A stretch of 64,000 bases of DNA from Magnetospirillum sp. (GCA_024707145.1 JANQAI010000011.1:372001-436000), one strand, 5' to 3'; shown: positions 34,511 through 45,122, counted from the first letter of the stretch. The notes: a model not told the origin generated them from the letters alone. Numbers and translations are program-made.

Positions 34511-36595
34511 GTGAGAGACGACGCCGCCACCATTGATCAGGTGATGGGCCGCATTTCGGCGCTGGCGTTGGTGCCGGGGCGGCTGTCCGTGATCCGGCGG
34601 TTGCGCGCGATGTGGCTCCAGGGCGAGGTGCCCTGGCTGAGCAATCTCCCCATCGGCCGCCGTTTCGTGCTGCTGGTCGGGCTGGCGGCCCTGGGAGCGG
34701 TCAGCTTCGGCGCCGCCTATCATCTGGCGGAGCGGCGCATCGACGCCATGCTGGTGGTTCAGGACGGCTACCGCCGGCTCAACGACTTGGCCGGTGACGT
34801 GCGCGCCAAGGCCGCCGCCCTGCAGAACCACGAGGAACAGTTCCTGCGCGAGCGGGCGCCCCAATCGGCCGAATCCTTCCGCCAGGACGCCGCCTTCGTG
34901 GCCGAAAGCCTGGAGGCCATGCGGGTCCTGCCCGAATCGGCGGGAATGGCGGCCCAGGTGGCCGAACTGGCCGAGGCCTTCCGCGCCATCGCCGCCCGCT
35001 TCGACACCGTCGCCCGCCAGGCCGAGATCCTTGGCCTCACCGATTCCTCGGGTTTGCGCGGGCGTCTGGCCAGCTCGGCCAAGGCCATGGAAGACGAGCT
35101 GAAGATGTGGCCCAACGCCGGCATGCTGCTGCCCGACATGCTGCAGATGCGTCAGGCGGAAAAGAATTTCATGCTCTATGGCGGCGAGTCCTATATGAAC
35201 CTGGGCCGCAAATACGCCATGCAGTTCGACCTGACTCTGGACAGCTCGCCCCTGCCGGTTTCCACCCGCGAGGATTTCCGCAAGCTGCTGGAGACCTATT
35301 CCACCGACATGGTGGATTTCGCCCAGGGCACCATGGTGCTGGAGGGCGAGGTGTCCGAGCTGCGCCGCCAGTTCCAGGCCATGCAGCCGACGCTGGGGCA
35401 GGTTTTTGCCCATGCCCGCGAAGGCATGACCAGCGCCATCCATCAGCAGGAGGCCGAGCGCGCGCGCACCTCGCGGCTGCTGGCCGCCTTCGGCGTGATG
35501 GCGGTACTGTCGTTCTTCGCCGCCGCCTCGGTGCTGGCCCGCTCGGTCACCCAGCCGGTGCGCCTGATCGAGGACGCCATGGGGCGGCTGGCCGGCGGCG
35601 ACCACGGCGTGGTGGTGCCCGGCATCCAGCGCCGCGACGAAATCGGCGACATGGCCAAGGCGGTGGCGGTGTTCAAGGACAACGCCATCGCCATGGTGCG
35701 CCTGCAGCAGGAACAGGACGCCATCCGCTCCGAGGCCGAGGCCACCAGCCGGCAGCGCATGCTGGCCCTGGCCGACCATTTCGAGCAGGCGGTCAAATCG
35801 GTGGCCGACGCGGTCAACAGCAACGCCCAGGCCATCAAGGCCACCGCCGAGGGCATGGCCCGCAGCGAAGGCGCCAGCGGCCAGGACCAGTCGCTCTCGG
35901 TGGCCGAGGCCGCCGAGCAGGCCCGCTCCACCGTGGCCGCCGTGGCCGAGGCGGCGGGCGAGCTGGCCGCCAGCGTGGAGGACATCAGCGGTCTGGTGAC
36001 GGAAACCTCGCGCGTGGTGCGCCAGGCGGTGGCCGAACTGGACCGCACCAATACCCGCGTCCAGGGCCTGTCCGCGGTGGCGGGCAACATCGACCGGGTG
36101 GTCAACCTGATCGACGACATCGCCGGGCGTACCCACATGCTGTCGCTCAACGCCACCATCGAGGCGCAACGCGCTGGCGAGGCCGGCAAGGGCTTCGCCG
36201 TGGTGGCCGGCGAGGTCAAGCACCTGGCCCAGCAGACCGGCGAATCCACCCGCGAGATCGCCGAGCAGGTGGCCGCCATCCAGGCCGCCACCGCTGACAC
36301 AGTGGCCGCCATCGGCGACGTGGGAGACGCCATCCGCCGCATGGACGAGATCGCCGCCCAGGTGGCTTCGGCCGTCCACCGGCAGACCGAGGTCACCGCC
36401 AAGATCGGCCGCTGCGTTGATCAGGTCAGCGAGGACACCCGCTGCGTCACCGAGGGTGTGGTGTCGGTCACCCAGTCGGCCGCCCGTTATTGCGGTGCCG
36501 CCGTTCGGGTCATCTGGGCCGCCGACGACCTGGCCGGTCCGGCTTCCATCCTGCAGCACGAAGTGGATGGCTTCCTCACCACCATCCGCGCGTAA
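34511..36595 (+). CDS. methyl-accepting chemotaxis protein with a helical ligand-binding domain
   Basis: 694 residues. Membrane helices at about 55-75 and 325-345 enclose a ~250-residue helical sensor region resembling HBM-type domains. HAMP follows ([34 protein letters not shown]), then the signalling hairpin with tip [20 protein letters not shown] and [20 protein letters not shown]. The tip has a Gln where most receptors have Ala (EAQRAGE). It signals to CheA/CheW. There is no C-terminal receptor-methylase tail. It starts at GTG 34511. Ligand unknown. Confidence 0.9.
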   Translation: MRDDAATIDQVMGRISALALVPGRLSVIRRLRAMWLQGEVPWLSNLPIGRRFVLLVGLAALGAVSFGAAYHLAERRIDAMLVVQDGYRRLNDLAGDVRAKAAALQNHEEQFLRERAPQSAESFRQDAAFVAESLEAMRVLPESAGMAAQVAELAEAFRAIAARFDTVARQAEILGLTDSSGLRGRLASSAKAMEDELKMWPNAGMLLPDMLQMRQAEKNFMLYGGESYMNLGRKYAMQFDLTLDSSPLPVSTREDFRKLLETYSTDMVDFAQGTMVLEGEVSELRRQFQAMQPTLGQVFAHAREGMTSAIHQQEAERARTSRLLAAFGVMAVLSFFAAASVLARSVTQPVRLIEDAMGRLAGGDHGVVVPGIQRRDEIGDMAKAVAVFKDNAIAMVRLQQEQDAIRSEAEATSRQRMLALADHFEQAVKSVADAVNSNAQAIKATAEGMARSEGASGQDQSLSVAEAAEQARSTVAAVAEAAGELAASVEDISGLVTETSRVVRQAVAELDRTNTRVQGLSAVAGNIDRVVNLIDDIAGRTHMLSLNATIEAQRAGEAGKGFAVVAGEVKHLAQQTGESTREIAEQVAAIQAATADTVAAIGDVGDAIRRMDEIAAQVASAVHRQTEVTAKIGRCVDQVSEDTRCVTEGVVSVTQSAARYCGAAVRVIWAADDLAGPASILQHEVDGFLTTIRA

Positions 36596-36599
36596 TTCC

Positions 36600-36794
36600 T
36601 CACAAGTTCAGGAACACCGCCGCCGCCAGCAGCGCCACGGCGAGTGCCTGGGCGGCCACGCGGGCGTTCATCAGGTGGTTGGCATGGCGCTGGTACCATG
36701 GGCCGCCCTTGGCGAAGGACAGCACGCCGACGAGCAGCACCAATACCACCGCGCCCAAGGCTCCCATCAGCAGGAAGGGGATTGCGGCATGCAT
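36600..36794 (-). CDS. HIG1-domain (twin transmembrane) protein
   Basis: 64 residues with two membrane helices (about 4-26 and 44-63) around a short loop carrying MNARVAAQALAVALL, as in the HIG1/hypoxia-induced family (HIG_1_N), whose eukaryotic members associate with cytochrome oxidase. ATG 36794 is preferred over the TTG two codons upstream. It is convergent with the chemoreceptor, four bases apart, and divergent from mobB. Confidence 0.8.
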   Translation of the reverse strand: MHAAIPFLLMGALGAVVLVLLVGVLSFAKGGPWYQRHANHLMNARVAAQALAVALLAAAVFLNL

Positions 36795-36847
36795 CCCCAA
36801 GAGCTGGGGATTGCCCGCCCCTTGGGGAAGAGGGTAGGGTGCCGGCC

Positions 36848-37321
36848 ATGAAGGTTTTTGGCATTGCCGGTTGGAGCGGCAGCGGCAAGACCACGCTGCT
36901 GGTCCGCCTGATCCCCGTTCTGGTCCGCCTGGGCGCCCGGGTGGCCACCGTCAAGCACACCCATCACGATCCGTTGTTTGGTGGCGGGGATGAGCGTGCC
37001 CTGGCCGCCGCCGGCGCGGTCGAGGTGCTGTCCGCATCGCCCCGGCGTTTTTGCCTGACTCACGACCTGGCGGGGCGGCCGGCTCCCCTTGGCCAATTGA
37101 TTGACGTAATAGATGGGATTGATCTACTTATAGTAGAGGGATTCAAATTCGGCGATCACCCCCGGCTGGAGGTGTGGGATCCCGCATTGGGTAAGCCGCT
37201 GCTGGCGGGTCAGCTCCCACAAGTTGTGGCGATCGCCTGCGATTCTTCCGTAGAAAGCGGTGGATTGCCAGTGTTTCGTCGCGATGATGTCGAGGGCATC
37301 GCGGCACTTATACTCTCCTGA
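36848..37321 (+). CDS. mobB: molybdopterin-guanine dinucleotide biosynthesis adapter MobB
   Basis: 157 residues: P-loop GWSGSGKTTLLVRLIP at the N-terminus, then VATVKHTHHD and DLLIVEGFKFGDHPRLEVW, the MobB pattern. It is a GTP-binding accessory factor for making bis-MGD molybdenum cofactor for enzymes such as nitrate reductase. MobA is not adjacent. Start at ATG 36848. Confidence 0.93.
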   Translation: MKVFGIAGWSGSGKTTLLVRLIPVLVRLGARVATVKHTHHDPLFGGGDERALAAAGAVEVLSASPRRFCLTHDLAGRPAPLGQLIDVIDGIDLLIVEGFKFGDHPRLEVWDPALGKPLLAGQLPQVVAIACDSSVESGGLPVFRRDDVEGIAALILS

Positions 37322-37373
37322 TACGGGTGTCGTGACAACGGTGGGCCGCGCTTGCGACCCACCGATGCCGCCC

Positions 37374-37577
37374 TCATGTGCGTTTGAAGTAATGGGGGTC
37401 GCCCAGCGTGGGAAGTGAAATCGTAAGAGTTTCTTTCGCGCTACCTTCTTTCAAAAAGTTAGCATGCGGTGGTTCCGCTGTAAGTTGGAATATTTTTGAC
37501 ACAACCCAAACACAATTTTGGCTCGTGCCAGTCTTTACGAACCGGTCACCGACCTGTATGGACGGCTTTCGCAGCAC
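37374..37577 (-). CDS. small conserved-looking hypothetical protein in an AT-rich island
   Basis: 67 residues beginning (GTG)LRKPSIQVGDRFVKTGTSQ and containing VWVVSKIFQLTAEPPHANFL; the pattern of GDRF, a VW-V strand and PPHA is like small proteins seen in related bacteria, but I cannot name a family. AGGAGA sits eight bases before the GTG. Codon use is distinctly AT-richer than all neighbours, pointing to acquired DNA. The flanking bases 37578-37740 are also AT-rich and hold no gene. Confidence 0.6.
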   Translation of the reverse strand: MLRKPSIQVGDRFVKTGTSQNCVWVVSKIFQLTAEPPHANFLKEGSAKETLTISLPTLGDPHYFKRT

Positions 37578-37760
37578 GTTAGTTGTCTCCTGTTTTGTTG
37601 CGTCACAATTTTACTCCGTAACGCTAAATAGATAATTACACAAAATCGTGAGCGAATGCCATGGCGCCAAATTCCAGTATTGCGACACGAAGAGGAGTGT
37701 GATTAAAGTGCGAGCGGGGGCAGAGGGAGACCATTGGTCCGTGCAACGGGGGTGCTTGGA

Positions 37761-38393
37761 ATGAAGGTCCTGCTCGCCGATGACCATGCCCTGTTCCGCG
37801 AGGGCGTCCGGCTGGTTCTCGAAAGTCTGGTCGATGGCCCGCTGGAGGTGGTCGAGGCCTCCGATTTCATTCAAGCCTTGTCGGCGGCACGGGCCGAGGG
37901 CGACGTGGATGTCGCCCTGGTGGACCTCAACATGCCTGGCATGGATGGTTTTTCCGGCATCGAGGCGCTGAAGCGCTCTTCGCCCAATCTCCATCTGGTG
38001 GTGGTTTCCGCCTCCGAGCAGCCGTCCGACGTGCGCCGTGCGCTGGATGCCGGTGCCCATGGCTATATCTCCAAGTCCTCGCCCAGCGCCGCCATGCTGG
38101 AGGCCATCCGTCTGGTGCTGTCGGGCGAGACCTTCATCAGCCCTGGCCTGGAAGTACCCGATGGTCACGGCACCATGGGCGGCGGCGACGCCGAGGCCAT
38201 CCGCCAGAGCCTGACCCCGCGCCAGCGCGACGTGCTGGCCATGCTGCGCCAGGGCAAGAGCAACAAGGAAATCGCCCGCGATCTCGACTTGGCCGAGATC
38301 ACCGTGAAACTGCACGTCACCGCCATCCTGCGGGCGCTGGGCGTGGAAAACCGCACCCAGGCCGCCATCCTGGCCGCCAAGATCGGGCTGTAG
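37761..38393 (+). CDS. NarL/LuxR-family response regulator (orphan)
   Basis: 210 residues: receiver with LLADDHALFREGVRLVLES and phospho-accepting Asp in ALVDLNMPGMDG, Lys in GYISKSS, and a LuxR-type HTH (LTPRQRDVLAMLRQGKSNKE, LAEITVKLHVTAILRALGV). ATG 37761 follows the weak GGGGGTGC. No kinase gene is adjacent, so its partner is elsewhere. Targets unknown. It ends in a clear terminator. Confidence 0.92.
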   Translation: MKVLLADDHALFREGVRLVLESLVDGPLEVVEASDFIQALSAARAEGDVDVALVDLNMPGMDGFSGIEALKRSSPNLHLVVVSASEQPSDVRRALDAGAHGYISKSSPSAAMLEAIRLVLSGETFISPGLEVPDGHGTMGGGDAEAIRQSLTPRQRDVLAMLRQGKSNKEIARDLDLAEITVKLHVTAILRALGVENRTQAAILAAKIGL

Positions 38394-38419
38394 TTTCTTC
38401 TGGCCGGATGCCCAGGGCG

Positions 38420-38446
38420 ATGCCCGCGTTTAGCGCGGGCATTTTT
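38420..38446 (+). terminator. terminator after the NarL-type regulator
   Basis: ATGCCCGCG / CGCGGGCAT stem with a five-base loop followed by TTTTT. Confidence 0.85.
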
Positions 38447-38514
38447 ATGGCCTGTCGTCTCAAGGGTGTGGATGTTCGTGGCGGACGATGCTTTTGGGGG
38501 CACCGTTTCGATTT

Positions 38515-38609
38515 CACCACCAAGCACACCAAGGGCACCAAGAGGATGTGCCAGGAGGCAGGGGAGCGCCCCGCAACGACCGTCTTCGTGTCCTTGGTGC
38601 CGTTGGCGG
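38515..38609. repeat. long imperfect palindrome of the ACCAAG repeat type
   Basis: The left arm has CACCAAGGGCACCAAG spaced repeats (38515-38542), and the right arm 38584-38609 is its imperfect complement (CTTCGTGTCCTTGGTGCCG). Similar palindromes recur between genes in many genomes. No gene is seen here. Confidence 0.55.
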
Positions 38610-38674
38610 TAAAAAACGTGGACAACGGCAAGGTGTCTGAAAAACCCGAAGACTGTCATCTGTGGGGAGGTGAC

Positions 38675-39798
38675 CGATTTGGCCCTGCGGGGCGGACCAT
38701 TTGGCACTAGGTTAAACCCGCGCGGCGCAAGGCGTTGACGCGGTTTAACGGTGCGGGAGGCATTTGGCCCCGAACGGCCAAAAATGGTCCTGTGGGTGCG
38801 CGATTTGGCTCCGAACGGTCAGGAAGTCGCCATGGAATGGCGAGCCGGAAATGCTAGGAATTCTGCGGCAGTCGGGATGTTGCTTAGGCGCATGAGCGCG
38901 CTGAATGCGTCCGGGTGGAATTACTTCAACCGTTCATGCTGTCCGAACGCTATCCCACCCCGAATGTTAGCCGGAAGGCGGCGGAAATGCTGGCAAAGAC
39001 GAGGAGAGTTGCCGTTCCAGTCGGGTGCGACCGCCGAAACTTGGGGCGATTGGTGACTTGCCGGATTTTCCCTAAGCCAGTGGGAATTCTTATCGTTATC
39101 GCCGAATATTCTTTTGAGGCGAGGCATCACGAAAGAGAGCGCCTAGTATTAATGGGTGCGTTCCGGACGAAAAAAGGGCGTCAGGTGGTCACTAACGCCC
39201 TTAACGCTCCGACGCCCCAAGTAATGGCTAAGGATCATCCCGACAGCACGAAGGGCCTCCGCCGCTTCGGCAACCGAGGGAATGGGGGCGCCGTTGGGGA
39301 GGTAGCGGTGAAGGAGGTCTAGGGCCTCGCGGACGGTCGCAGGGGTCTCACTCCTCACCACGCGCATGCGCGCCCGCTCCGGCGCGGTGGACCAGTCCTA
39401 TTGGCTGCCACACATTGCTGGGGTGGCGCGCCAAGTTTTGACGGAAACCACCAAGCGGTGGCCCGAACAACTCGCCGGTGGCGTGGCGTTCCGCTCCCAG
39501 GTAGCGACCAGCGGGGCACCCACGCCCGCCCTCGACTATTCATCGACCGGGAGCAGGTGAACGGTTCCGACTGGTCGAAGGCATCTGATTTCGCCGTTCT
39601 TGAGGTGGCCCGCACCGACGCTGTCGCGCCCGCTGGCGCCCGTGCAGTCCGAACTTTTTGCGACGACCCGAGCCAAGCCCGTCACAGCCCCGCCTTCTGC
39701 CTGCGGACCATAGCCAGCGGGCGTTAGAGCCGAGGACGCTCAAGTATTCGTAGTAACGGCGGTTGGGGCCAAATCCACCGCCCAGCGGGGCCAAATCG
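38675..39798. mobile_element. 1.1-kb element with IS21-like ends, no transposase
   Basis: Left end 38675-38695 (CGATTTGGCCCTGCGGGGCGG) and right end 39778-39798 are inverted copies with two mismatches. Further ATTTGGC copies repeat inside each end (38700, 38761, 38801; and 39761-39776 inverted), the multiple end repeats characteristic of IS21-family elements. No istA or istB is present. Apart from the weak frame at 39149-39367 the interior shows no convincing gene. Assignment to IS21 is from the ends only. Confidence 0.5.
39149..39367 (-). CDS. hypothetical 72-aa frame inside the IS21-like element, uncertain
   Basis: MRVVRSETPATVREALDLLH starts a frame with helix-like composition and GC-rich third positions. 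A hairpin with T run (AGGGCGT...ACGCCCTTTTTT, 39169-39200) overlaps its last codons, which argues against it. No family recognised. Confidence 0.35.
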   Translation of the reverse strand: MRVVRSETPATVREALDLLHRYLPNGAPIPSVAEAAEALRAVGMILSHYLGRRSVKGVSDHLTPFFRPERTH

Positions 39799-39810
39799 CC
39801 CGCGCCGCTA

Positions 39811-39965
39811 TATCATCCCGAGCAAGGCGAGGGGGCTTATCCTGGCAGGTCTTTGCCAATGTTGACACGGTGTGCCAGGCGGGGATCCCTCGTCGCGTGC
39901 TCCTCGGGACGACACAGGGGAAAGCTGAACCGAACAGCCATGGGCCAAGCCCGGCCATGACGGCG
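39811..39965. repeat. two intergenic palindromic repeats downstream of rne
   Basis: 39811-39915 is a long imperfect palindrome (ATCATCCCGAGCAAGGCGAG ... GATCCCTCGTCGCGTGCTCC TCGGGA) whose sister copy lies at 48982-49091. 39935-39962 carries a REP unit (GGGCCAAGCCCGGCCATGAC). No gene. Confidence 0.6.
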
Positions 39966-40017
39966 TTGGAAGACGTCCCGGTGGTCTCTCCGGGAGATGA
40001 AGACCCCTCAAAAGGCA

Positions 40018-40047
40018 GAAGGCGCCTCGTTTTCACGAGACGCCTTC
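40018..40047 (-). terminator. terminator of rne
   Basis: On the minus strand GAAGGCGTCTCGT pairs with ACGAGGCGCCTTC (one mismatch) and is followed by TGCCTTTTG. It lies 40 bases after the corrected rne stop at 40088, and inside the uncorrected reading frame. Confidence 0.75.
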
Positions 40048-40087
40048 CACGCGGTTTCCCGGAAGGGGCTTTCTGTCAGCAGCGGTG

Positions 40088-42929
40088 CTACGACAGCAGC
40101 TTGTTCCACCAGCCCTTGCGCGCCGGGCGGGCCGGGGCGGGGGCTTCCTCGACCGCCGCCTCTGCCGGAGCCTGCGGGCTCGTTGGCGGCCGGCGCGGCT
40201 TCCACAGCCGGTTCGGCTTCGGCCGGCTGCGCCTCCACCGGAGTGGCTTCGGCCACCACCTCCACCGGCGCGGCTTTCTTGGTTCGCGAACGGGCGCGCG
40301 GTTTGGGCTCGGCCGCCGATTCGGCGGCAGCCTCGCCCTCGGCCGGGGCTTCGGCGGGGGCCTTCTTGGCCCGCGACGCGCGCGGCTTGGGCTCGGCCTT
40401 GGCCTTGGTCTTGGGTTCGGACGCCTTCTTGGCGGCGGCGCGGCGCTTGGGCTTGGCCGGCTCGGCTTCAACCCCGGCAACCGGCGCCTCGGCAGCCGGC
40501 GTTTCGGCGGCGACCACCTCGGCTTCCGCCTGCACGGCCGCGGGAGCCTCGGCCTCGGCAACAACCTTGCGGGCCGGGCGACGGCGGCGCGGCTTTTCCT
40601 CGGCGACGGGCTCGGCCTCCACCACCACGGGGGCGGCATCCGGTTCGGCCTTGCGGGCGGCTTCCGCCTCGGCGGCGGCCTCGGCGCGTTCGAACACATC
40701 GGCGACGGCGTCCGGGTTGGAGATCAGATCGCCGCCAGGGACCGCAGGCAGCGGCTGGGCGGCAATCTCCGTCGTCTCGCCATTCTCGCCGGCCTCGCCG
40801 TTTTCACGGCTGCGACGACGGCGGCGGCCACCGCGACGGCCGCGACGGCGCTTGCGGCGTTCGCCGTTGGCGTCCAGTTCGCCTTCACCGTTGCCTTCAG
40901 CTTCGTCCTCGCCGTCCTCGCCCTCGGGCTCGTCCCCTTCGGGCTCTTCGCCTTCGGCGGCCTCGGCGCCCTCGTCGGTTTCGCCGGTGGCCAGATCCAG
41001 CTGGGACGGCTGCTCACCCGGACGGCGCTTGCGGCGGCGGCGGCGGCGGCGCTTGCGGTTCTCGCCGGCCTCGCCCTCGCTCTCGCCCTCGGCCGTTTCG
41101 GCCTGGGTTTGCTCGGCCTCGGCCTCGGCAGCCTCTTCGTCCTCGTCCTCGTCCTCCTCCTCGACGGCGGCGGGCGGCGGTACCTCGAAAGCGGCCGGGC
41201 GGACCTCGTCGGGCCGGTTCTCGGCCTTGACCCGCTCCATGCGCAGGTTCGGCGGGATCAGGCTGTCATCGCCCTGCAGGAAGACTCGGAACTCGTAGCG
41301 TGCCTCGATGTCGGCCAGGGCGTCGCGCTTCTGGTTGAGGATGTAGAGCGCAATCTGCGCGGGCACGTAGACGGTGACCTCGGCCGAGCGGCGGCGGATG
41401 CCCTCCTCCTCGATGGCGCGCAGCACGTGCATGGCGGCCGATTCCACCGAGCGCACCAGGCCCGTGCCGCCGCAATGGGGGCAGGGGGTGAAGGTGGTTT
41501 CCTGCAAGCTGGGGCGCAGGCGCTGGCGCGACAGCTCCAGCAGGCCGAAGGCGCTGATCTTGCCCACCTGGATGCGGGCACGGTCGTCCTTCAGCGCTTC
41601 CTTGAGGCGGCGCTCGACGGCGTGGTTGTTGCGGCTCTCCTCCATATCGATGAAGTCGATGACGATGAGGCCGGCAAGGTCGCGCAGGCGCAACTGGCGG
41701 GCCACTTCCTCGGCCGCCTCCAGGTTGGTCTTGAGCGCCGTCTCCTCGATATGGCGCTCCTTGGTGGCGCGGCCCGAGTTGACGTCGATGGCGACCAGCG
41801 CCTCGGTCTGGCTGATGACGATGTAGCCGCCGGAACGCAGCTGGACCACCGGCGAATGCATGGCGTCCAGCTGGGTTTCCACCTGATAGCGGTGGAACAT
41901 GGGCATGGCCGGGTCCCTGTAGGGCTGGACCTTCTTGGCATGGCTGGGGGTCAGCATGCGCATGTAGTCCTTGGCCAGGCGGTAACCCTCTTCGCCGTCC
42001 ACCAGCACTTCGTCGATGTCGCGGGTGTAGAGGTCGCGGATCGAACGCTTGATCAGGCTGGCCTCTTCATAGGTCAGCGCCGGCGCGGTGGATTCCAGCG
42101 TCAGCTCGCGCACGCTGTCCCAGGCGCGCAGCAGGTATTCGTAATCGCGCTTGATCTCGGTCTTGGAGCGCTCCGAACCGGCGGTGCGCACGATGACCGC
42201 CATGCCCTCGGGGCAGTTCAGTTCCTGGGCGATGGACTTGAGGCGGCGGCGGTCGACGGCGTTGACAATCTTGCGCGACACCCCGCCGCCACGGGCGGTG
42301 TTGGGCATCAGCACGCAATAGCGGCCGGCCAGGGACAGATAGGTGGTCAGCGCGGCGCCCTTGTTGCCGCGCTCCTCCTTGACGACCTGGACCAGCATGA
42401 TCTGCCGGCGCTTGATCACTTCCTGGATCTTGTAGTTGCGCAGCAGGCGGGCGCGGCGACGCTCCAGTTCCTGCTCGCTGGCGTCGTCGCCGCCGACGGT
42501 TTCCACCGAAATCGGCTTGGCCACCTGCTCGGGTCCGCCCTCGGACGCGTCTGCGGCCTCGGCGCCTTCGCCCTCGGTCGTTTCGGCAGCCGCTTCGGGG
42601 GCGGGGACGTCGTGGTCGGAATCGCCGTTGCCCTCGCTCACCGCCGCCTTCTGGGCGGCCAGCAGGGCTTGGCGGTCGGCCACCGGAATCTGGAAATAGT
42701 CGGGATGAATTTCGCTGAAGGCGAGGAAACCGTGACGGTTCCCGCCGTAATCGACGAAGGCTGCCTGGAGCGACGGCTCCACGCGCACCACCTTGGCCAG
42801 ATAGATGTTGCCCTTGAGCTGCTTCTTAGTGCTGGTTTCGACGTCCAGTTCTTCCAGACGGGTCCCATTCACCACGACGACCCGGGTCTCCTCCGGGTGC
42901 GTGGCGTCGATAAGCATGCGCTTGACCAT
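40088..42929 (-). CDS. rne: ribonuclease E (frameshifted near the C-terminus)
   Basis: 946 residues after correction. An S1 domain (residues ~36-200) is split by an acidic insertion, as usual in alphaproteobacteria. The catalytic Mg2+ Asp residues lie in ALVAIDVNSGRAT and GLIVIDFIDME. The Zn-link CPHCGGTG follows, then a long low-complexity tail of alternating acidic and Arg-rich blocks that would scaffold a degradosome. As given, the frame runs to 40008; an AGCCTG at 40169-40174 (plus strand), corrected to AGCTG, restores the ending ARPARKGWWNKLLS-stop and puts the terminator just after it. It processes rRNA, tRNA and mRNA. Divergent amiC lies 530 bases upstream. Confidence 0.93.
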
Positions 42930-43390
42930 TAAGTCCTAATCTCCGTGGCGCCGCCCGCGACACCGCCGGCAGGGCGAAGCCCGGCCAATCATTGGCGACA
43001 CACGCAGGGCGGGGATGTGCGAAAGCGAAGCCGGCGGCGCCTGCGGGCGATTCCTCGAAGAAGCATGAGAAAACGGGCATTCGGCGGGAACCTGTCACGG
43101 GCATCACGCCCGGCCTCGAAAAAAGTCAGTGACGGAGGAACGCTTCTCCAGCCGCATGGCGCCCTGTTTCCCTGCGGCAGCGCCGATCGGCAAGCGGCCA
43201 TCGACGCGAGGGGGCGGCGCCATCATCCCGGCAAGCGGGACGCCTGGGTCGGCGAACCTATGGTCCGACAAGATAGCCATAGCCGAAAGTTTCGACAATC
43301 ATCTTGTTGTGCCCAGGCGGATTAGCCGCTGTGGCGCGGCCTAGCCCATTCGCCAGAGCGGAAGAGTCTGTTGAATCAATGCCTTTTGAG
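42930..43390. other. long gene-free region upstream of rne
   Basis: No convincing gene on either strand. It likely contains the rne promoter and 5' leader. RNase E commonly controls its own mRNA through such a leader, so this is where regulation would act. No conserved structure is recognised. Confidence 0.45.
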
Positions 43391-43420
43391 TTGAGATTGA
43401 ACCGCCGTCTGCGGTATAGC
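43391..43420 (+). promoter_or_regulatory. candidate promoter of amiC
   Basis: TTGAGA, 18 bases, TATAGC; predicted start near 43427, 34 bases before the amiC ATG. Confidence 0.4.
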
Positions 43421-43460
43421 TGTTAACGGTCGCTCAAAGTCTCCGTGCGACAATGGATAA

Positions 43461-45122
43461 ATGGTGGTTCGGGTGTCTCGGCGCTTTTCCGTCCTGACGA
43501 TCGTCGTGGTGATAGCGTGCCTGCTGGCGCCGCTGGGCGCATGGGCGCGCGCCACCGCCACCGGTTCGCGCCTGGGCTCCCATCCGGACGGGGTTACCCG
43601 CCTGGTGATCGACCTGTCCGACGCCATCGACTTCAGCACCGCCCTCTATGCCGATCCCTATCGGGTGGTAATCAACACTCCCCCCATGGGCTGGGCGCCG
43701 GAAGCCGGGTTGAAGCGCGCCTTCGGCTCCGTCTCGGCCTTGCGCTTCGACGAGGACGGCCTGGGCGGGCGGATCATGATCGACCTGAAGGACCCCGCCA
43801 CGGTCAAGTCCGCCTTCGTCATCCCGCCGCGCGACGGCCAGGGCTGGCGTTTCGTCATGGACTTGCAATCCACCACCCGGGCCGCCTTCCTGGCCGCCGC
43901 CATGCCGGTGCGCGTTGCCGCCAAGGCCGAGCCGCGCGACGAGGCCAAGCCGGTCGCGCGGGTCGATAGCCCCCGCGCCGAAATTCCCCGCATCGGCGTG
44001 CCCGAGCCGCGGCCGGTGGCCGAAGCGCCGGCGCCCGCCATGGCCGCCGCCGAACCGGCGCCCGTGCCCGAAGCGCCCCGCAACATCGTCATCACGTCAC
44101 CCGAGGCCGCCCCGCCGCCGGCGCCAAAACCTGCCGCCGCGCCGCTGCTCCAGCCCGAACCGCGTCCGCAATCCAGGATCGCCAAGTCCTCGCCGGTGAT
44201 GTCGGCGCCGGTGCCGCCGCCGCTGGAACGCCCGGCCGCCGCGCCGGTTCAGTCCACCGTACAGGCCGCCGTCCAGCCGGTATCCGTGCCCGCTGTGGCG
44301 GCGCCGTCGCCCGAACCGGCGGTGGTGACCCCTGCTGTGGTGACCCCCGCCGTAGTGACCAAGGTGTCGGCGCCGGTTCCCGCGCCGCTGCCGGAACCGG
44401 CCGAACCCAAGGGGCTGCCGGCCGACGGCAAGCCGGTGGTGGTCATCGACCCCGGCCATGGCGGCGTTGATCCGGGCGCCATCGGCGTGTCCGGCATCTA
44501 CGAGAAGTACATCACCCTGGCGGTGGCCCGCGAACTCAAGGCGGCGCTGGAGAAGAACGGGCGCTACAAGGTCTATCTGACCCGCGACCGCGATATCTTC
44601 ATCCGCCTGCGCGACCGCATCGCCATCGCGCGGCAGTACAATGCCGACCTGTTCATCTCGCTGCATGCCGACTCGGTGGCCAATCCGCAGCTCAAGGGGC
44701 TGTCAGTCTACACCTTGTCGCAGAACGCCTCGGATTCCGAGGCGCAGGCGTTGGCGGATAAGGAGAACAAGGCCGACCTGATCGCCGGCATCGACCTCTC
44801 CCACGAATCCGCCGACGTGGCCAATATTCTGATCGACCTGGCCCAGCGCGAAACCATGAACCGCTCGGCCGGGTTTGCCGGAGGGGTGGTGGATGAGGTG
44901 GGCCGCGAGGCCAACCTGCTGGGCAACACCCATCGCTTCGCCGGCTTCGCCGTGCTCAAGGCGCCCGACGTTCCCTCGGTGCTGATCGAAATGGGCTACC
45001 TGTCCAACGAGGCCGAGGAACGCAATTTGCGCCAGCCCGAGCACCGGGTGAAGCTGGCCAAGAGCATCAGCCGCGCCGTGGACCGTTTTTTCCTCCAGGG
45101 ACAGAAGGCGCGCCGTCCCTGA
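43461..45122 (+). CDS. amiC: N-acetylmuramoyl-L-alanine amidase (AMIN + Amidase_3)
   Basis: 553 residues: signal peptide (about 1-30), AMIN domain (about 38-140, LVIDLSDAIDFSTALYADPY), a ~160-residue Pro/Ala/Val-rich linker, and Amidase_3 (about 325-545). Zinc ligands are the His of VVVIDPGHGGVD, Glu in IYEKYITL and His of LFISLHADS; the catalytic Glu is in SVLIEMGYLSN. It cuts the stem peptide from peptidoglycan during daughter-cell separation. mrcA follows by 120 bases, forming a cell-wall pair. The gene symbol follows family usage. Confidence 0.92.
   Translation: MVVRVSRRFSVLTIVVVIACLLAPLGAWARATATGSRLGSHPDGVTRLVIDLSDAIDFSTALYADPYRVVINTPPMGWAPEAGLKRAFGSVSALRFDEDGLGGRIMIDLKDPATVKSAFVIPPRDGQGWRFVMDLQSTTRAAFLAAAMPVRVAAKAEPRDEAKPVARVDSPRAEIPRIGVPEPRPVAEAPAPAMAAAEPAPVPEAPRNIVITSPEAAPPPAPKPAAAPLLQPEPRPQSRIAKSSPVMSAPVPPPLERPAAAPVQSTVQAAVQPVSVPAVAAPSPEPAVVTPAVVTPAVVTKVSAPVPAPLPEPAEPKGLPADGKPVVVIDPGHGGVDPGAIGVSGIYEKYITLAVARELKAALEKNGRYKVYLTRDRDIFIRLRDRIAIARQYNADLFISLHADSVANPQLKGLSVYTLSQNASDSEAQALADKENKADLIAGIDLSHESADVANILIDLAQRETMNRSAGFAGGVVDEVGREANLLGNTHRFAGFAVLKAPDVPSVLIEMGYLSNEAEERNLRQPEHRVKLAKSISRAVDRFFLQGQKARRP

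Noticed and set aside
38915..39322. 135-aa plus-strand frame inside the IS21-like element
   Set aside because: Codon composition is not coding-like, and it overlaps a hairpin with a T run; no similarity to IstA or IstB.
39870..42932. 1020-aa open frame on the plus strand opposite rne
   Set aside because: It is the complement of the low-complexity GC-rich rne gene; composition is Gly/Leu/Arg-biased with no domain. The minus strand has clear RNase E motifs.
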